52,263 nt of DNA from assembly GCA_023247415.1 (NCBI GenBank), contig JAHFGN010000003.1, forward strand, positions 1 through 52,263, read 5' to 3'. Source of the stretch: Candidatus Omnitrophota bacterium. GTDB taxonomy: Bacteria; Omnitrophota; Gorgyraeia; 2-01-FULL-45-10; JAHFGN01. Both the position numbers and the translations under genes were made by a program. The notes below the pieces were generated by a model. That model was not told the origin of the DNA. It saw nothing but the letters and a program-made list of their open reading frames with translations, and ran no database searches. Positions 8,184 to 17,302 of this stretch are shown piece by piece. Position 1 is the first letter of the stretch. Each line of letters begins with the position of its first letter.

Positions 8184-9256
8184 TGAAGTTTATCAAAGAT
8201 ATGCTGGAAAATCTCAATAGGGTGAGTCAGAAGAATAAGCTCCTAGGCATGTTTAGGCCTGTCTTGAATGCCGCAGACGAGTTCTTCTTCGGCACGGATA
8301 AGCTGACAAGGCTGCCGCACATCCTCGACTATATGGATATGAAGCGCTTCATGTCTTTGGTGGTAATCGCCCTCGCGCCGGCTGCTGCCGCCGCTGTATA
8401 TTTTTGGGGCCTGCGCGTCATAGCCATGATATTGGTATCCTACGCCGCAGGCGGGTTGGCGGAGGTTGCTTTCGCCATAACCAGGAAGAAAGAGATACAT
8501 GAAGGTTTTCTGGTAACAGGCCTCATATTCCCGCTTATCCTGCCTCCGACAGTGCCGCTCTGGATCGTGGCTGTCGGCGCTATCTTTGGCGTCGTATTCG
8601 GCAAAGAGGTGTTTGGAGGGACAGGCAGAAACATATTCAACCCGGCGATTGTCGGCAGGATATTCTTGTCAATCGCCTTCCCGAAGATAATGACGGTATA
8701 TTGGCAGGGGCCGTTCACCGGCGGGTTAGGGGGTTTCGCCCATTTCCAGAATATAGACGCGATCACAAGCGCCACGCCGCTCGGCGTCTTTAAGAGCCAT
8801 GGCGAACTCGCCTCATACATGGGCCTGCTATTCGGACAGAACGCAGGCTGCGTGGGCGAGACATTCCGTGTCGGCCTTATAGCGGGCGGGCTATTTCTTG
8901 TCTTCACCAGGATAGTGGACTGGAGAATACCGTTCGCGTATCTGACCACGGTCTTTGTATCGACATTAGCCTTCAACCATCTTTTTCACCTAAAGTTAGC
9001 GCCGCCTATTTTTCAGCTGCTTTCCGGAGGGCTTCTATTTGGCGCGTTCTTCATGGCCACGGACCCGGTGACTTCCCCGTTTACGAAACAGGGCAGGTGG
9101 ATCGCCGGCATATTGCTTGGCGTTTTGACTGTGCTTATTCGTGGAATTTCAGGATATGTAGAGGGGGTCATGTTCAGCATACTCCTGGTAAACGTGTTCG
9201 CGCCGCTCATTGATACCTTAGTATTAAATGTAAGATACCAGAAGAAGGTGAAATGA
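8183..9256 (+). CDS. RnfD/NqrB membrane subunit
   Basis: Integral membrane subunit carrying covalent FMN and forming part of the ion path. Its 357 residues fall between RnfD (about 320-350) and NqrB (about 410). The N-terminal soluble stretch FRPVLNAADEFFF and the following DYMDMKRF are more NqrB-like. The flavinylation site is DAITSATPLG with T198 as the likely FMN-bearing threonine. Multiple hydrophobic segments and GGTGRNIFNPA match the family. Whether it should be called RnfD or NqrB is unclear, which agrees with a mixed complex. Confidence 0.85.
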   Translation: MKFIKDMLENLNRVSQKNKLLGMFRPVLNAADEFFFGTDKLTRLPHILDYMDMKRFMSLVVIALAPAAAAAVYFWGLRVIAMILVSYAAGGLAEVAFAITRKKEIHEGFLVTGLIFPLILPPTVPLWIVAVGAIFGVVFGKEVFGGTGRNIFNPAIVGRIFLSIAFPKIMTVYWQGPFTGGLGGFAHFQNIDAITSATPLGVFKSHGELASYMGLLFGQNAGCVGETFRVGLIAGGLFLVFTRIVDWRIPFAYLTTVFVSTLAFNHLFHLKLAPPIFQLLSGGLLFGAFFMATDPVTSPFTKQGRWIAGILLGVLTVLIRGISGYVEGVMFSILLVNVFAPLIDTLVLNVRYQKKVK

Positions 9257-9828
9257 ATAAAGCGGCTTTGAGGATAATAATATTTACGCTTGTGATGGGG
9301 CTGGTATCGGGTTCGCTCCTTTTGGGGGTAAACATCTACACGACGCCTCTCATCGCAAGAAATGAGGAGATCAAGATGAAGTCCTCCGTATTGGATGTCC
9401 TCGAGATCGCCTACGATAAGTCCGCTATTATAGGTATATTCGATTCCAATGTCACGATACTTAAAAAGGACAGCCTCACGTTCTACAAGGCGCATGACGG
9501 CGCAGTCGCCTTTGAGTTCGCGGGGCCCGGGTTATGGGGGCCTGTCTCCGGCATCGCAAGCTTAGAGAGAGATCTGAAGACGATCCGAAATATCAAGATA
9601 ACGCATCAGGAGGAGACCCCCGGACTCGGTGGAAGGATAGCCGAGAAGGAATATCTTAAACAATTTAAGAACAAGGAGATCTCGCCGCGTCTGGTATTCA
9701 TGCCTGAGGGGAAGGCCGCGAAGATAAATGAGGTTGACGCGATAACCGGCGCTACAGGCTCAAGCCGCGCCTTTGAAAAGCTGATAAACGAGAATCTCAA
9801 GAAGTATTTAACAACCCTAAAAGGGTAA
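9253..9828 (+). CDS. RnfG/NqrC FMN-binding subunit
   Basis: Periplasm-facing subunit with covalently bound FMN that shuttles electrons within the pump. The 191 residues consist of one N-terminal membrane helix (about residues 6-28) and a soluble domain. The ApbE target motif DAITGATGSS is present, with T168 as the predicted attachment site. EETPGLGGRI is the conserved loop of this family. It overlaps the upstream gene by 4 nt (ATGA). No apbE flavin transferase gene is visible in the window, so it must lie elsewhere. Confidence 0.88.
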   Translation: MNKAALRIIIFTLVMGLVSGSLLLGVNIYTTPLIARNEEIKMKSSVLDVLEIAYDKSAIIGIFDSNVTILKKDSLTFYKAHDGAVAFEFAGPGLWGPVSGIASLERDLKTIRNIKITHQEETPGLGGRIAEKEYLKQFKNKEISPRLVFMPEGKAAKINEVDAITGATGSSRAFEKLINENLKKYLTTLKG

Positions 9829-9832
9829 GACA

Positions 9833-10465
9833 ATGCCGAAGAAGCAGTTCAAAAGAGGCATAAAGCACGCGAAGTGGTTCAAGGCGCTGACTGCCGGGTT
9901 GTGGCAGGACCACCCGACCTTCTGCATGGTGCTTGGGATATGCTCGATGCTTGCCATAACCAACCGGCTCGACAACGCGATCGCCATGGGTGTGGGCGTC
10001 ACGTTCTGCACGGCCTTCAGCTCTCTGTTCGTCGCGCTGTTCCGCAACACAATACCGTCTAGAGTGAGGATGCTCGCGTACATGGTCATCATAGCCACAT
10101 TCGTGATATGCGTCGATAGATTTTTAAAAGCGTATTTTCCGCCCATAAGCGAGGCGATGGGGCCGTATGTCGGCCTGATCATAACAAACTGCATCCTGAT
10201 GGGAAGGGCTGAGGCCTACGCCATAAAGAACGGGCCGATCCTGTCATTCTTAGACGGCCTCGGCTGCGGCGTCGGGTATTCATTCATGCTGGTCCTGATG
10301 GCAATCGTGCGGGAGACGATAGGTTTCGGGACGCTTTTGGGTCACAGGGTCATGCCGACGGCATGGACAAACTGGGTGGTCATGACCATCGCTCCGGGGG
10401 CATTCTTCCTCCTGGGCGTATATCTGTGGATATTCAGGACGATAGCGAAGAAAACGGAAACTTAG
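9833..10465 (+). CDS. RnfE/NqrD membrane subunit
   Basis: Hydrophobic core subunit with about six membrane helices, 210 residues. In this family two cysteines in half-membrane helices hold an iron centre between the D and E subunits; here they appear in LGICSMLAITN and ITNCILMGRAEAYA. It starts 4 nt after the previous gene. It is followed by a 158-nt spacer holding an inverted repeat, before its partner subunit. Confidence 0.88.
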   Translation: MPKKQFKRGIKHAKWFKALTAGLWQDHPTFCMVLGICSMLAITNRLDNAIAMGVGVTFCTAFSSLFVALFRNTIPSRVRMLAYMVIIATFVICVDRFLKAYFPPISEAMGPYVGLIITNCILMGRAEAYAIKNGPILSFLDGLGCGVGYSFMLVLMAIVRETIGFGTLLGHRVMPTAWTNWVVMTIAPGAFFLLGVYLWIFRTIAKKTET

Positions 10466-10489
10466 AGCGAAACGTGGAAAACCAAGATG

Positions 10490-10612
10490 ATAAACACTAA
10501 ACTAGAAATCCTAAACTCTAAACAAACTCGAAACTCTAAACTCGAAACACGCTGGTTTATAATTTCGAGTTTCGGATTTGTTTAGAATTTAGAGTTTAGT
10601 GTTTAGAGTTTT
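10490..10612. repeat. inverted repeat made of 7-nt units between two pump genes
   Basis: Units of the form AAACTCG / AAACTCT follow one another with period 7 on the left (about 10515-10548). A largely complementary right arm occupies about 10562-10612, giving a long imperfect hairpin. Genes of the same operon lie on both sides, so it may lower downstream expression or process the mRNA. The array resembles the 7-nt arrays found inside several genes in the window. Confidence 0.6.
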
Positions 10613-10623
10613 AACGAAAGAGC

Positions 10624-11226
10624 ATGGGACAAATGAATCCTACAAATCCTTTAATATTACTTGTCGCGTCCATATTCACACACAACATAGCGCTTGTCTA
10701 TATTCTCGGTATGTGCCCGTTCATCGTCATCTCCAAGAACTTCAAGACGGCGTTTGGCATGGGCGTGGCCGTTGTATTCGTTGTGACGCTGACCGCTGTC
10801 ATAACATGGCCCATATATTGGCTCATCCTGGTGCCGGCAAAGGCGGAGATAATCTCATACCTTATATTCATCTGCGTCATCGCGGCCACCGTGCAGTTTT
10901 TGGAAATGGTCATAGAAAAGTTTTTCCCGCCCCTTCAGTCGTCATTCGGCATATTCCTGCCGCTCATCACCGTCAACTGCATTGTCCTGGCGGTCTGCCT
11001 CTTCATGGTCCTGCGGAAGTACGATTTTATTCAGACCGTGTTCTACTCTTTCGGCACAAGCGTAGGCTGGTCACTGGCGATTATCGTGATGGCGGCGATA
11101 AAGGAAAAGCTGATCCTGGTGGGAGACATCCCCAAGGGGCTGCGGGGCGCGGGCATCACAATGATAATCGCGGGGCTCATGGCATTCGCCTTCATGGGTT
11201 TTGCTGGGATGATAACACTGCAATAA
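10624..11226 (+). CDS. RnfA/NqrE membrane subunit
   Basis: Second hydrophobic core subunit, 200 residues, pseudo-symmetric to the RnfE/NqrD partner. Key signatures are the cysteine-bearing YILGMCPFIVIS and LITVNCIVLAV, which would complete the membrane iron centre. The opening MNPTNPLILLVASIFTHNIAL fits the family, so translation could also begin at the internal ATG 10633. A weak purine stretch (GAAAGAG) precedes the start. The next gene begins one base after its stop codon. Confidence 0.87.
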   Translation: MGQMNPTNPLILLVASIFTHNIALVYILGMCPFIVISKNFKTAFGMGVAVVFVVTLTAVITWPIYWLILVPAKAEIISYLIFICVIAATVQFLEMVIEKFFPPLQSSFGIFLPLITVNCIVLAVCLFMVLRKYDFIQTVFYSFGTSVGWSLAIIVMAAIKEKLILVGDIPKGLRGAGITMIIAGLMAFAFMGFAGMITLQ

Positions 11227-11227
11227 T

Positions 11228-12304
11228 ATGATATTACCTCTAGTCATAATGAACGCGATCCTCCTTGTGATCGCCATTGTGCTGATTATATCGGAGAAAT
11301 ACCTTGTCACCTACGGCGAATGCAAGATCACAATCAACAAGGAGAAGATATTGGCTGTCCAGGGGGGCAACACCCTTCTCAACTACTTCGCTGATAATAA
11401 GATATTTGTGCCCTCTGCCTGCGGAGGCAAGGCCACATGCGGATATTGCAAGGTAGAGGTCCTGTCTGGCGGAGGGCATATCCTGCCCACAGAAGAGGTC
11501 TTCATACCGCGGCAGGACAGGATCAAGGGCGTGAGGCTGGCATGCCAGGTGAAGGTAAAGAACGATATAGATGTCCTGATATCTCCGGATCTCCTGGAGG
11601 CAAAGGAGATCAAGATAACAGTATTCAAGATAGCGGACCTTACGCCGGATATAAAACATGTGGTGCTGAGATTGGATGATCCGCCCGCGATACAGTTTAA
11701 ACCGGGCCAGTATGTCCAGTTCAAGATCCCCGAGACAGACGAGTTCAGGGCGTATTCTATCGCGTCATCGCCGCTGCAGCGCAATATAATAGAGCTTGTG
11801 ATACGCCTGGTCCCGGGCGGTTTGTGCTCCGGCTATATCCATGAAGTGCTGGACATGTATGATCATATAACGCTCACCGGGCCGTTCGGAGATTTTTATT
11901 TGAGGGAGGACTCTGAAAGGGATATCATATGCATAGGCGGCGGATGCGGCATGGCGCCGATACGCTCGATCCTCCTCTACCTGAAATCCAAAAATATGCC
12001 GAGGAAGGTCATGTACTTTTTCGGCGCCCGCTCCAAGCGCGACCTGTTCTTCACAGAGGAGCTTCGCGAGCTGGAGAAGCAGTTTCCAAATTTTAAATAT
12101 ATACCGGCCCTCTCCGAGCCGAAACCGCAGGACAATTGGGACGGTGAGACAGGCTTGATAACCCAGGTCGTTGAGCGGATGGTGCCGGAAGGGCCCAATC
12201 AGGAAGGGTATCTCTGCGGGCCTCCTCCCATGATAGACGCGTCCATAAAGGTCCTCACCAAAAAAGGCGTCCACGAGATGTACATATACTATGACAAATT
12301 CTAA
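11228..12304 (+). CDS. nqrF: NqrF-like NADH:acceptor reductase subunit
   Basis: NADH-oxidising subunit that defines Na+-NQR. It has an N-terminal membrane helix (about 2-22), a plant-type 2Fe-2S domain with C65, C71, C74 and C106, then FAD (RAYSIASSP) and NAD (GGGCGMAPIRS, YLCGPPPMID) domains. At 358 residues it is somewhat shorter than the usual 405-410. In an Rnf operon this position would hold RnfB, of which there is no trace. The complex therefore appears to have the NQR-type NADH module together with an RnfC that retains its Fe-S clusters. Confidence 0.9.
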   Translation: MILPLVIMNAILLVIAIVLIISEKYLVTYGECKITINKEKILAVQGGNTLLNYFADNKIFVPSACGGKATCGYCKVEVLSGGGHILPTEEVFIPRQDRIKGVRLACQVKVKNDIDVLISPDLLEAKEIKITVFKIADLTPDIKHVVLRLDDPPAIQFKPGQYVQFKIPETDEFRAYSIASSPLQRNIIELVIRLVPGGLCSGYIHEVLDMYDHITLTGPFGDFYLREDSERDIICIGGGCGMAPIRSILLYLKSKNMPRKVMYFFGARSKRDLFFTEELRELEKQFPNFKYIPALSEPKPQDNWDGETGLITQVVERMVPEGPNQEGYLCGPPPMIDASIKVLTKKGVHEMYIYYDKF

Positions 12305-13223
12305 TATGCCGCGTCAGATTTTGAACTGGATAAAGGCGGTGCGGGCGCCGTTCTTTACAGCCGCTGTCATACCTATTATATTGGGTTCCGTTGCGGCGTG
12401 GCATGATACATCAAGATTTTTGTGGTGGAGATTCTGGCTTACACTGATTGGCGGTGTGTTGATGCACGCGGGCACGAATCTCGCCAATGACTACTTCGAT
12501 CACCTCTCGGGCTGCGATGAAGCTAATTCGACGCCGACGCCTTTTGGCGCCGGCAGCAGGGTGATTCAGGAAAAACTGATCCCGCCGAACCATATCTTAT
12601 ACGGCTCGCTTGTGTCATTCGTCTTAGGCAGCGCCATAGGTCTTTACCTTAATAATATATGCGGCGGCAATATAATTCTCATCTTGGGGATAACCGGCTT
12701 ATTATTGGGTTTCTTCTACACGGTAAAACAGGCGCGCATAGTATACGGCGGCCTTGGAGAGATCGCGGTCGGGATAGGCTTCGGGCCGCTCATGGTCATG
12801 GGTTCTTATTATGTTCAGGCCCAAACCCTGCCGCTTAAGGCGTTTCTCATATCCATCCCTGTCGGGATCCTGATTGCCCTGGTCCTGTTCATCAATGAGT
12901 TCCCAGACTATGACGCGGATAGATCGGTAGGCAAGAGAACGCTGGTTGTGATCCTTGGTAAGAAGAAGGCCGTCGTCTTATATTATATACTGTTGGCCCT
13001 GGCATACGCGATAACCTTTGCCCTGATCGGTTTAGGATATATGCCTGTCTGGGGACTTCTGGTTCTATTGAGTCTCCCGCTCGCGCTAAAGGCGATTTCA
13101 ACCGCGAAGAAAAATTTCGACAAGATCTACGAGCTGATACCGGCAAACGCCGCTACCATAGGCCTGCACTCTTTGATGGGTATATTGATAATCGCGGGGT
13201 TTATGCTAGATAAGATTCTATAA
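12291..13223 (+). CDS. menA: UbiA-family prenyltransferase, probably MenA
   Basis: Attaches a polyprenyl chain to an aromatic quinone precursor, probably 1,4-dihydroxy-2-naphthoate, in the membrane. It has 310 residues with about eight or nine hydrophobic segments. The two Mg-diphosphate motifs are GTNLANDYFDH and LFINEFPDYDAD; the second form is usual for MenA. It overlaps nqrF by 14 nt, and the polyprenyl diphosphate synthase follows after one base. This links quinone supply to the ion pump. No other men genes are in the window. Confidence 0.85.
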   Translation: MTNSNMPRQILNWIKAVRAPFFTAAVIPIILGSVAAWHDTSRFLWWRFWLTLIGGVLMHAGTNLANDYFDHLSGCDEANSTPTPFGAGSRVIQEKLIPPNHILYGSLVSFVLGSAIGLYLNNICGGNIILILGITGLLLGFFYTVKQARIVYGGLGEIAVGIGFGPLMVMGSYYVQAQTLPLKAFLISIPVGILIALVLFINEFPDYDADRSVGKRTLVVILGKKKAVVLYYILLALAYAITFALIGLGYMPVWGLLVLLSLPLALKAISTAKKNFDKIYELIPANAATIGLHSLMGILIIAGFMLDKIL

Positions 13224-13224
13224 T

Positions 13225-14217
<993 letters not shown>

Positions 14218-14220
14218 AAA

Positions 14221-14318
14221 GGGGACAGGCTCACTTTTTAGCGCATCGGGACACCCTACAGCATCAAGGTAAATGCAGCTCTGTAGAGTGTCCCGTTCCG
14301 GAAAAAGTAGCCTGTCGC
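14221..14318. repeat. nested GGGACA...TGTCCC palindrome, copy B
   Basis: The outer arms are GGGACAGGCTCACTTTTT (14222-14239) and AAAAAGTAGCCTGTCGC (14302-14318). The inner arms start CGGGACACCCTACAG (14247-14261) and end CTGTAGAGTGTCCCG (14281-14295). The inner part is almost identical to copy D at 29183-29232. It may also stop transcription after the prenyl synthase gene. Confidence 0.75.
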
Positions 14319-14328
14319 AATTTTTTTC

Positions 14329-14357
14329 TTGACAACAAGTAGTAAAAATAGTATAAG
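14329..14357 (+). promoter_or_regulatory. promoter of the two-component genes
   Basis: TTGACA (14329-14334), 17-nt spacer, TATAAG (14352-14357). The ATG at 14366 is only 8 nt further on and lacks a Shine-Dalgarno, again suggesting a leaderless transcript. If translation begins at the second ATG (14378) a short leader would exist. Confidence 0.6.
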
Positions 14358-14365
14358 TATTATTA

Positions 14366-14956
14366 ATGGTACGAACGATGACAGAGCGTTATTATACCAC
14401 TCATGAAGTAAGTAAAATCTGCAGCGTCTATCCATCAACAGTAATCAATTGGATCGAGGAAGGGACGCTTCCCGCCTTTACCACGCCCGGCGGACATCGA
14501 AGGATCAAGCGGGAAGACCTGTTTAGGCTCATGAAGAAGAACGGCATGCCCATACCAAAGGAGCTTGAGAAGAGCGGCAGGATAAAGGTATTGGCGATTG
14601 ACGATGATACAAAAATATCCAGATTGATCAAGACGATCCTCGAAGCAGGAGGCGGCGATATAGACGTGATCACCGCTAAAAGCGGTTTTGAGGGCGGGCT
14701 ATTGATGAAAGAGAGCTTCCCCGACATTATCCTGCTCGATTTCCTCATGCCTGACATGGACGGCTTTGAGGTAACCAGGCGCATCAGGCAGGACGCTGAC
14801 ATGAAGGGCATCCCCATAATCGCGGTCACGGTTTTACGGGATCCCAAAGAGATCAAGAAGATGTACGCGTGCGGTGTCACGGATTACCTTCCTAAACCGT
14901 TCAAGGCGGCTGACCTTACGGCCAAGGTGGACCAATATATTAAGGTAAGGCGATGA
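14366..14956 (+). CDS. MerR/excisionase-type HTH fused to a receiver domain
   Basis: A response regulator of 196 residues with the DNA-binding part first. Residues about 9-55 form a BldC/excisionase-like winged helix (YYTTHEVSKICSVYPSTVINWIEEG, TPGGHRRI). Residues about 73-193 form a receiver domain with acidic D79/D80, phosphoacceptor D125 (LLDFLMPDMDG), T155 and K177. Most regulators have the receiver first, so the order is unusual. The downstream histidine kinase overlaps by 4 nt and is the likely partner. ATG 14378 (MTERYYTTHE) is an alternative start. Targets are unknown. Confidence 0.85.
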   Translation: MVRTMTERYYTTHEVSKICSVYPSTVINWIEEGTLPAFTTPGGHRRIKREDLFRLMKKNGMPIPKELEKSGRIKVLAIDDDTKISRLIKTILEAGGGDIDVITAKSGFEGGLLMKESFPDIILLDFLMPDMDGFEVTRRIRQDADMKGIPIIAVTVLRDPKEIKKMYACGVTDYLPKPFKAADLTAKVDQYIKVRR

Positions 14957-16071
14957 TAAAACTCTTTCCCCCGATCGTTAAAGAATTCCTGGCGGCCCTG
15001 GGAAAGGGCTATACATATGCAATCCGAAAAAATCATTACGTCGTCTTCGGTATTCTATGGGGGCTGCCAATTCCCGTAGTGACAATATCGATGGGGATAT
15101 ATTTTAACCACCTTCCTGTAAGCCTGGGCAACATTATCGCGCATATCTTAAGTTATCCCATCCATCTCCTGTTTCTCCTCCACCCGCTGTTATTCGGGAT
15201 CGTCTTTGGAGCGATGGGGACTGTTAGGGAAGAGAAAGAAAACGCGAGGCTTGCGTTCGAAAACAGCCTTCTTTTAGCGAACGAAGAGCTTAAAGGAGTG
15301 AATAAGAAACTGCAGGAGCTGGATGAATTAAAAGACAACTTTTTGTCCATAGTCTCCCACGAACTGCTTACGCCGCTTACTACAATACAGGGCTACATCA
15401 CCTTCCTGAAAGAGGATAAGGCTAAATCTCTTATAGAAGAGCATGTAGAGGAGCTGGGGATTATAGAAGACGAGGCGGACCACCTTAAGAATCTGATAGA
15501 GGAGCTGATGGACCTCTCGAAGATCGAAGCCGGGAAATTTGAGGTGAAGCCCGTTCCGGCAGATATGCGCGATGTAGTCAAAAAGGTGAAGATGATTTTC
15601 GAGCCATCGCTTAAGACAAATAGGATAATCCTTGAGGACAGGCTTCCAGCCTCTATACCGCTGGTCCTGGCCGACGCGAACAGGATAACGCAGGTCTTCT
15701 CCAATCTTTTGAATAACGCGATCAAATTCACGCCCTCCGGAGGGAGGGTGCGCCTGAGCGCCCTTGTCGCTGATGAGAAGATCACCTTTTGCGTCGAGGA
15801 CACAGGGATAGGAATTCCAAAAGATAAGATCAACAGGATATTCGACAAATTCTATCAGGTCGATTCAACGACGCGGCGCAGGTTCGGAGGAAGCGGTCTG
15901 GGGCTTGCGATCACGAAGAGCATTATTGAATTGCATAAAGGGCGCATCTGGGTGGAGAGCGCCGAAGGCGCGGGTTCAAGCTTCTGTTTCGAGCTGCCGA
16001 GATACCGCGGGGCCCATCATGCGGCGCGCGGGCAGGTTGAAACGGGTTCAGGAGCGATGCAGTGCTTATGA
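14953..16071 (+). CDS. membrane sensor histidine kinase
   Basis: It has 372 residues. Two hydrophobic helices (about 28-50 and 61-89) anchor the protein and leave almost no extracytoplasmic sensor. A coiled linker (about 95-128) leads to HisKA with phospho-acceptor H136 (SHELLTPL) and an HATPase domain with N-box (SNLLNNAIKF), DTGIGIP and GSGLGLAI. The likely input is membrane state, redox or a partner protein. It overlaps the upstream regulator by 4 nt and the following moeA start by a few bases, so it is cotranscribed with moeA. The C-terminal 18 residues after the kinase fold look unstructured. Confidence 0.9.
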   Translation: MIKLFPPIVKEFLAALGKGYTYAIRKNHYVVFGILWGLPIPVVTISMGIYFNHLPVSLGNIIAHILSYPIHLLFLLHPLLFGIVFGAMGTVREEKENARLAFENSLLLANEELKGVNKKLQELDELKDNFLSIVSHELLTPLTTIQGYITFLKEDKAKSLIEEHVEELGIIEDEADHLKNLIEELMDLSKIEAGKFEVKPVPADMRDVVKKVKMIFEPSLKTNRIILEDRLPASIPLVLADANRITQVFSNLLNNAIKFTPSGGRVRLSALVADEKITFCVEDTGIGIPKDKINRIFDKFYQVDSTTRRRFGGSGLGLAITKSIIELHKGRIWVESAEGAGSSFCFELPRYRGAHHAARGQVETGSGAMQCL

Positions 16072-17288
16072 TGATAAGCGTGCAAGAGGCGCAGGGGATA
16101 ATACTGAAGGGTATAAAAGTTCTCGGCCCTGAGGTTGTGAAATTAGAGAACGCGCTGGGTAGGGCGCTCGCGGAGGATGTATATTCAAACTCTGATATCC
16201 CTTCCTTCGATAATTCCGCGATGGACGGATATGCCATTCGGGCCGAAGATGTCAGGGGCTCATCCCGCCAAAGCCCAAAGGCCTTAGAGGTAATCGGTGA
16301 CATAAAAGCCGGAGACGTTCCTAAAAAAACGGTGAAAGGCGGTCAGGCGATGAGGATTATGACCGGCGCGCCGGTACCTCGGGGGGCGGACGCGGTGGTT
16401 ATGGTGGAGGAGACAGAGAAACCAGAAACCAGAGTACAGAAACCAGAACTGGTAAAAATATTTAAAGAAGTCGAAAAGGGTGAAAATATAAGAAAAGCCG
16501 GAGAGGATATAAAGCGCGGCGAATGCGTCTTTCAGAAAGGCGCGCGTCTTACATCCGCCCATATAGGGCTGTTGGCCTCTCTTGGGCAGGCCGAGGTCAA
16601 GGTTGCGAAAAGACCAACTGTGGCGGTCCTGGCCACCGGAGATGAGCTGATAGATGTGGATGAGAAGGCAAGGCCGGGGAAAATCAGGAGCTCAAATACA
16701 TATACGCTTTTAGGCGAGGCGGCGAGCTGCGGCGCCATTCCGAAAAATCTGGGCATAGCAAAAGATGATCCGGGGGAACTCGCGAAAAAGATTAGGAAGG
16801 GCTTGGGGTGCGACATACTTCTAACCTCTGGCGGCGTTTCAGTCGGCGATTATGATCTGGTTAAAGATGTCCTGGCGGGAATAGGGACTGATATAAAATT
16901 CTGGAAGATCGCGATGCGGCCGGGGAAGCCGCTCGCGTTTGGGACGATAAAGGATACGCTGGTATTCGGGCTTCCGGGTAATCCGGTATCGAGCATGGTA
17001 AGCTTCGAACTGTTTGTCCGGCCTGCCATACTGAAGATGCTTGGTCAAAACGATGACAAGGGGGAGGTTGATGCCGTCATAGGAGAAGATATCGAGAAGA
17101 AAGCCGGAATAAGGTATTTCTTAAGAGCGATTACGAGATGGGATAATGGGAATTTCGTAACAAATACTACCGGGCCGCAGGGATCCGGCATACTGAAATC
17201 TATGGCCCTGGCAAACAGCCTGATTGTTCTGCCGGAAGAAGTTGAAAAAGCAGAAAAAGGCGACAAGGTAAAAGTAAGGTTTTTGTGA
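16068..17288 (+). CDS. moeA: molybdopterin molybdenumtransferase MoeA
   Basis: Inserts molybdate into adenylylated molybdopterin to form Moco. It has about 406 residues from ATG 16068; GTG 16062, with AGGAG 7 nt upstream, is an alternative. Family motifs are SAMDGYAIRA, MTGAPVPRGADAVV, ATGDELI, GKIRSSNTYTL, LTSGGVSVGDYD and GLPGNPVSSMVSFE. It overlaps the kinase stop codon, so it may respond to the same signal. A 28-nt array of AACCAGA-type heptamers (16420-16447) encodes KPETRVQKPE between two conserved blocks. It supplies cofactor to the two molybdoenzymes downstream. Confidence 0.93.
   Translation: MMISVQEAQGIILKGIKVLGPEVVKLENALGRALAEDVYSNSDIPSFDNSAMDGYAIRAEDVRGSSRQSPKALEVIGDIKAGDVPKKTVKGGQAMRIMTGAPVPRGADAVVMVEETEKPETRVQKPELVKIFKEVEKGENIRKAGEDIKRGECVFQKGARLTSAHIGLLASLGQAEVKVAKRPTVAVLATGDELIDVDEKARPGKIRSSNTYTLLGEAASCGAIPKNLGIAKDDPGELAKKIRKGLGCDILLTSGGVSVGDYDLVKDVLAGIGTDIKFWKIAMRPGKPLAFGTIKDTLVFGLPGNPVSSMVSFELFVRPAILKMLGQNDDKGEVDAVIGEDIEKKAGIRYFLRAITRWDNGNFVTNTTGPQGSGILKSMALANSLIVLPEEVEKAEKGDKVKVRFL
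16420..16447. repeat. four 7-nt units (AACCAGA) inside moeA
   Basis: AACCAGA, AACCAGA, GTACAGA, AACCAGA in tandem, in frame with moeA. The same unit type recurs at the 5' ends of the MOSC and mogA genes. Confidence 0.88.
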
Positions 17289-17302
17289 GAAAGGAGAAGC
17301 AG

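Noticed and set aside
10599-11231. A 210-codon open frame overlapping the RnfA/NqrE gene in another frame
   Set aside because: The overlapping frame (10624-11226) has clear family motifs and membrane helices; this one is His/Arg-rich without any family pattern.
6684-12304. A standard Rnf complex or a standard Na+-NQR
   Set aside because: RnfB is missing and NqrF present, which excludes plain Rnf; the first subunit has two 4Fe-4S motifs and RnfC sequence, which excludes plain NQR.
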